Source: Aliarcobacter butzleri
Lineage (GTDB): Bacteria; Campylobacterota; Campylobacteria; Campylobacterales; Arcobacteraceae
DNA: 27,606 bases
NCBI GenBank assembly: GCA_012522985.1
Contig: JAAYJJ010000009.1
Span: forward strand, 1 to 27,606
Direction: 5' to 3'
Shown: piece by piece, positions 24,251 to 27,606 of the stretch
Layout: the number at the start of each line of letters is the position of its first letter
Numbering within the stretch: the first letter of the stretch is position 1
Translations under genes and position numbers: made by a program
The notes under the pieces: generated by a model
The model's database searches: none
Told to the model about the DNA's origin: nothing
Seen by the model: only the letters and a program-made list of their open reading frames with translations

Positions 24251-26046
24251 TTGGCTATTGTGGTTCAAAAAATACTAAAGATTTTTTAATTCAAGGATTA
24301 AAAGAGCTTGAGTATAGAGGGTATGATAGTGCTGGTATTGCACTTTTGGGTACAAAAAACATAGAAGTATATAAAGCAGTAGGGAAATTAGTCAATCTTG
24401 AAGAGAAGATTTTAAATGAGTGTAAAATATCTTGTGATACAACTCCAGTTGGTATAGGGCATACTAGATGGGCAACACATGGTAAACCAACAGAAGTCAA
24501 TGCTCATCCACATTTAGGAGAGTACTCTTTTGTAGTACACAATGGTATAATAGAAAACTATATAGAGCTAAAAGAGAGTTTGCTTAGTGATGGTGTTGAG
24601 TTTCTTAGTCAAACTGATACTGAGGTGATAGTTCATCTTTTTGAAAAATATTTTAACTCTAGCCATGACGCCGCTGATGCTTTTAAAAAAACTATAGCAG
24701 ATCTTGAAGGAGCTTATGCAATACTTCTTATTACCCAAAGTGAACAAGATAGAATCTTTTTTGCAAAACATGGTTCACCGATGATAATAGGTAAAAATGA
24801 AAATGAGACATTTTTTTCTAGTAGTGATTCACCTTTGATTGGTTATGCAAATGAGGTTGTTTATCTAGAAGATGGTGATTTTGGTGAAGTTACAAAAGAT
24901 AGTGTAAGTTTTTACAATACCAAAAAGATAATCTGGAATAAACTACAAACATCAAAGCAACTTGCTCAAAAAAATGGATTTAGATATTTTATGGAAAAAG
25001 AGATATATGAGCAAAGTGATGTTGCAAGTGATTGTATGCTAGGAAGAATCAAAGATGAAAAAATCTATTTTGAAGAGATAGATAATGATTTTTTTGATGG
25101 TATAACAAATATTACTATTTGTGCTTGTGGGACTAGCTACCATGCAGGACTAACTGGAAGTTATCTAATAGAGCGACTTGGTAGGATGAAATGTAGCGTA
25201 GAGATTGCTAGTGAGTTTAGATATAAAGAGCCACTTTTACAAAAAAGCTCACTTTTTATAGTGATATCTCAAAGTGGTGAAACTGCTGATACTTTAGAAG
25301 CTCTAAAAATGGCAAAAAAAGCTGGACTAAAAACTCTAGCTATTTGTAATGTAGATAATAGCTCTATTACAAGAGTAGCTGATATAACTCTTCTTACTCG
25401 TGCAGGTATAGAAAAAGGTGTTGCTAGTACAAAGGCTTTTACTACTCAAACTATAGTGTTATGGATGATGGCTTTATATATAGGACAAAAAGAAAACTCA
25501 ATACCAAATGAACTTTTACAAAAAGAGCTTCAAACCCTAAGAGCAGTACCAAAGACTCTAAAAGTACCAAATTTTGTACATGAAAAATGTAAAAGATTGT
25601 CCAAAAGATATCTTCATGGGCATGGGTTTTTCTTTATAGGTAGGGATGTGTTTTATCCACTTGCACTTGAAGGTGCTTTGAAGCTAAAAGAGATAAGCTA
25701 TCTTCATGCAGAAGGCTACCCAGCAGGAGAAATGAAACATGGTCCTATAGCTTTGGCTGATCCAGAGCTTTTTACTATAGCGTTAATGTCACAAAATCTA
25801 CTCTATGATAAAATCAAATCAAACGTAGAAGAGCTAAGTGCTAGAGATAGTACTATATGCTCTATAAGTGCTGTTGATTTTGATTTGGCTGATGACTTTA
25901 TACAAATAAGTAAAACAGATCACTATATGCTAGAGTTTTTTGAGATGCTTATAGCCTTACAACTACTTGCTCAAGAGGTTTCTATAAGACTTGGTAATGA
26001 TGTAGATATGCCAAGAAACTTAGCAAAATCAGTAACGGTTGAGTAA
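24238..26046 (+). CDS. glmS: Glutamine-fructose-6-phosphate aminotransferase (isomerizing)
   Basis: Makes glucosamine-6-phosphate from fructose-6-phosphate and glutamine, feeding peptidoglycan and LPS synthesis. It has 602 residues, normal for the family. The N-terminal class II amidotransferase domain has catalytic Cys2 (MCGIVGY), YRGYDSAGIA, GIGHTRWATHG and NAHPH. Two SIS domains follow (CGTSYHAG, ISQSGETADTLEA; then HAEGYPAGEMKHGPIAL) and the family ending LAKSVTVE. The ribosome site AAGGAAG lies within the end of the preceding gene, 13 bases of which overlap. I see no glmS ribozyme upstream, as expected outside Firmicutes. Confidence 0.97.
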   Translation: MCGIVGYCGSKNTKDFLIQGLKELEYRGYDSAGIALLGTKNIEVYKAVGKLVNLEEKILNECKISCDTTPVGIGHTRWATHGKPTEVNAHPHLGEYSFVVHNGIIENYIELKESLLSDGVEFLSQTDTEVIVHLFEKYFNSSHDAADAFKKTIADLEGAYAILLITQSEQDRIFFAKHGSPMIIGKNENETFFSSSDSPLIGYANEVVYLEDGDFGEVTKDSVSFYNTKKIIWNKLQTSKQLAQKNGFRYFMEKEIYEQSDVASDCMLGRIKDEKIYFEEIDNDFFDGITNITICACGTSYHAGLTGSYLIERLGRMKCSVEIASEFRYKEPLLQKSSLFIVISQSGETADTLEALKMAKKAGLKTLAICNVDNSSITRVADITLLTRAGIEKGVASTKAFTTQTIVLWMMALYIGQKENSIPNELLQKELQTLRAVPKTLKVPNFVHEKCKRLSKRYLHGHGFFFIGRDVFYPLALEGALKLKEISYLHAEGYPAGEMKHGPIALADPELFTIALMSQNLLYDKIKSNVEELSARDSTICSISAVDFDLADDFIQISKTDHYMLEFFEMLIALQLLAQEVSIRLGNDVDMPRNLAKSVTVE

Positions 26047-26049
26047 AGT

Positions 26050-26727
26050 TTGATAAGAGTTTTTTTAGCTATTTTGATAGCTACATCTTTATATGGTGAT
26101 ATATATGCAACATATGAGGTAAAAGCCAAATATGAGTCATCACTCAATATGGACTCAAGCGGAATAGTAAAGGATATATTTGTAGATATCGGTGATAGTG
26201 TTACAAAAAACCAGACTTTACTAAGGCTTGATGATAGTGAAGAAGAGGCTATTTATGAAAACTCAAAACTAGAGTATGAGTTTTTACTATCTCAATACCA
26301 AAGATATAAAAGCAGTAAAGATGCCTTTGATATCAATACTCTAGAAAAACTAAGTATTGATTTACAACAAGCAAAAAACAAGATCACTATTGAAGCTAGT
26401 AAGCTTAACAAAAAAAGCTTACTCTCTCCATATGATGGAGTAATAGCACAAAAATATATAGAGCTAGGAGATAAGGTAACAGGGGATAATAAGCCTTTAT
26501 TTGTACTTTTGTCTCATCAAAAAAAGCTTATTATAAAAGTAGATTCTAGCTATATAACTAAGATAAAGCTAGGAGATAAGTTTTGTTTTGATGAGGGAAC
26601 AAGATGTGTTAGTATTGCTAAAATCTATCCTTCAATAGATCCCAAAACACAAAAGCTAAGCCTAGAAGCTTATGATGATGGCTTAGTAGTTGGAAGTTTT
26701 GGTGAGGGTTATATTAAAATAAAATAA
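26050..26727 (+). CDS. Short RND-type periplasmic adaptor (membrane fusion protein)
   Basis: Bridges an inner-membrane RND pump to an outer-membrane channel. The 225 residues are fewer than the usual 350-400. A signal-like N-terminus (1-16) precedes the first half of the lipoyl-like domain (GIVKDIFVDIGDSVTKNQTLLRLDD at about 37-61), a short helical hairpin (about 65-130) and the second lipoyl half (SPYDGVIAQKYIELGDKV). A reduced beta-barrel part ends at ...GYIKIK. The start is TTG at 26050, three bases after glmS. It ends one base before the pump gene, so the two are surely coupled. The C-terminal membrane-proximal domain seems missing, as in small adaptors of this group. Confidence 0.82.
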   Translation: MIRVFLAILIATSLYGDIYATYEVKAKYESSLNMDSSGIVKDIFVDIGDSVTKNQTLLRLDDSEEEAIYENSKLEYEFLLSQYQRYKSSKDAFDINTLEKLSIDLQQAKNKITIEASKLNKKSLLSPYDGVIAQKYIELGDKVTGDNKPLFVLLSHQKKLIIKVDSSYITKIKLGDKFCFDEGTRCVSIAKIYPSIDPKTQKLSLEAYDDGLVVGSFGEGYIKIK

Positions 26728-26728
26728 T

Positions 26729-27606
26729 ATGTATAAAATAGCTATTCAAAGACCTATAACAACTATTATGTTTGCTTTGTCGTTGCTTTTTTTTGGCTTT
26801 GTAGAGCTTGATAAAATGGCAGCTTCTTTATATCCTGATGTTGATTTTCCTACTGTTGTAGTAACTACATTTTATAAAGGTGCAAGTGCTGATATAGTAG
26901 AAAGTAAGGTAAGTGATAAGATAGTAGAGGCAATTCGTGGTATATCAAATCTAGAGTTTGTAAGCTCTGATAGCTCCAAAGGTGTAAGTGTAGTTGTTGC
27001 TCAGTTTGAACTAGATAAACCAGTAGAAGAAGCTGTAAACGATGTAAGAGACAAAGTCTCATCTTTGATTTTACCAATAGAAGTAGATAAGCCAAAAATA
27101 GAGAAGTTTTCTATAAGTGCTATGCCTGTAATTACTCTTTTTGTAAGCTCAAAAGATGAAGATAAACAAGCTCTTATGCTCTATAGTGATGAGATTTTAA
27201 AGCCACAACTACAAAAGCTAAGAGGTGTAGGTGATGTAAACTTAGTAGGATTTAGAAAAAAAACTATCAAAATCTATCCCGACTTAAAAGCCCTAGCAAA
27301 ACATCAAATAGATTTAAATCAACTTTCATCAAGGATTAAACAAGAAAATATCAAAATTGATGCTGGAAGAATAGTAGATAAAGAGCATGAATGGTCTATT
27401 ACTATAGAAGCAGATTCACAAAACTTACAAGAGTTGGAAAATATTAAAATCAAAGATGGTATAAGACTTGTAGATCTTGCTACCATAGATGACGCTATAG
27501 AAGATGAAAGAAGCTATGCCAACCTCAATGGCAAAATGGGTATTATGATGCAAATCAAAAAGCTAAGCAATGCAAATGAGATAGAAATAGCATCATTAGT
27601 TAAAAA
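26729..27606 (+). CDS. RND efflux transporter permease, partial (C-terminus beyond right edge)
   Basis: Proton-driven inner-membrane exporter of the AcrB/HAE-like group. The 292 visible codons start MYKIAIQRPITTIMF, the standard RND opening with Arg-Pro before the first membrane helix (about 12-31), followed by AASLYPDVDFPTVVVTT, the periplasmic pore domain (FVSSDSSKGVSVVVAQFEL, VRDKVSSLILP, LRGVGDVNLVGFRKK) and VDLATIDDA. No stop occurs before the edge. It begins one base after the adaptor stop (TAA-T-ATG) with no strong ribosome site of its own, so translation is coupled. The substrate cannot be told; no outer-membrane TolC-type gene is in view. Confidence 0.92.
   Translation, partial: MYKIAIQRPITTIMFALSLLFFGFVELDKMAASLYPDVDFPTVVVTTFYKGASADIVESKVSDKIVEAIRGISNLEFVSSDSSKGVSVVVAQFELDKPVEEAVNDVRDKVSSLILPIEVDKPKIEKFSISAMPVITLFVSSKDEDKQALMLYSDEILKPQLQKLRGVGDVNLVGFRKKTIKIYPDLKALAKHQIDLNQLSSRIKQENIKIDAGRIVDKEHEWSITIEADSQNLQELENIKIKDGIRLVDLATIDDAIEDERSYANLNGKMGIMMQIKKLSNANEIEIASLVK

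Noticed and set aside
26865..27095. A minus-strand Leu/His-rich ORF at the right end
   Set aside because: It lies entirely antisense within the RND pump gene, whose protein sequence is clearly conserved.
1..27606. tRNA genes, CRISPR arrays, insertion sequences, prophage or attachment sites
   Set aside because: I looked in all intergenic gaps on both strands and saw no cloverleaf, spaced repeats, transposase or terminal inverted repeats.

Overview
This is a gene-dense, AT-rich window with no gap over 300 bases that lacks a gene. It looks like Campylobacterota (Epsilonproteobacteria). The order lolA / divergent secA / lolC-type permease is the one I recall from Campylobacter. The window also carries a Csd4/Pgp1-type cell-shape carboxypeptidase, typical of helical and curved members of this phylum, and it has the strong AGA/TTA codon bias and frequent TTG starts of these genomes. 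I cannot place genus or species from the sequence alone.

Layout. (1) Minus strand, 1-2256: tig-clpP-def, a protein folding / turnover / maturation operon, with def running off the left edge. (2) Minus strand, 2323-6588: a metal-handling block, transcribed in the order double-NosL fusion protein, membrane-anchored NosL-like protein, TauE/SafE (DsbD_2-like) membrane protein, LOG-family nucleotide hydrolase, ZnuA-like binding protein with a His/Asp-rich loop. (3) Minus strand, 6663-10472: secA followed by a LolC/E-type permease, with lolA divergent at 10566. Together these are protein export and lipoprotein sorting. (4) Plus strand, 11138-11456: the RNase P RNA gene rnpB. (5) Minus strand, 11487-12728: an accessory AAA/DUF4143 ATPase with its own promoter flanked by two dyads. 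(6) Minus strand, 12835-16935: five overlapping genes, csd4, pabB, pabC-like, an SspB-like gene and cvfB. (7) Plus strand, 17072 to the right edge: a tight operon of a cyclophilin, purL (interrupted by one in-frame TGA), purH, a CBS-PAS-GGDEF-EAL signalling protein, glmS, an RND adaptor and an RND pump (partial).

Most interesting items: the purL in-frame TGA that falls exactly between two domains with everything else intact; the two-protein, three-domain NosL cluster, in which the fusion protein carries two cytochrome-c-like repeats without heme-binding motifs; a probable SspB-type ClpXP adaptor hidden as an unknown small gene; and paired dyads arranged like operators over the ATPase promoter. 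All calls rest on reading the sequence and remembered family knowledge; no searches were run.
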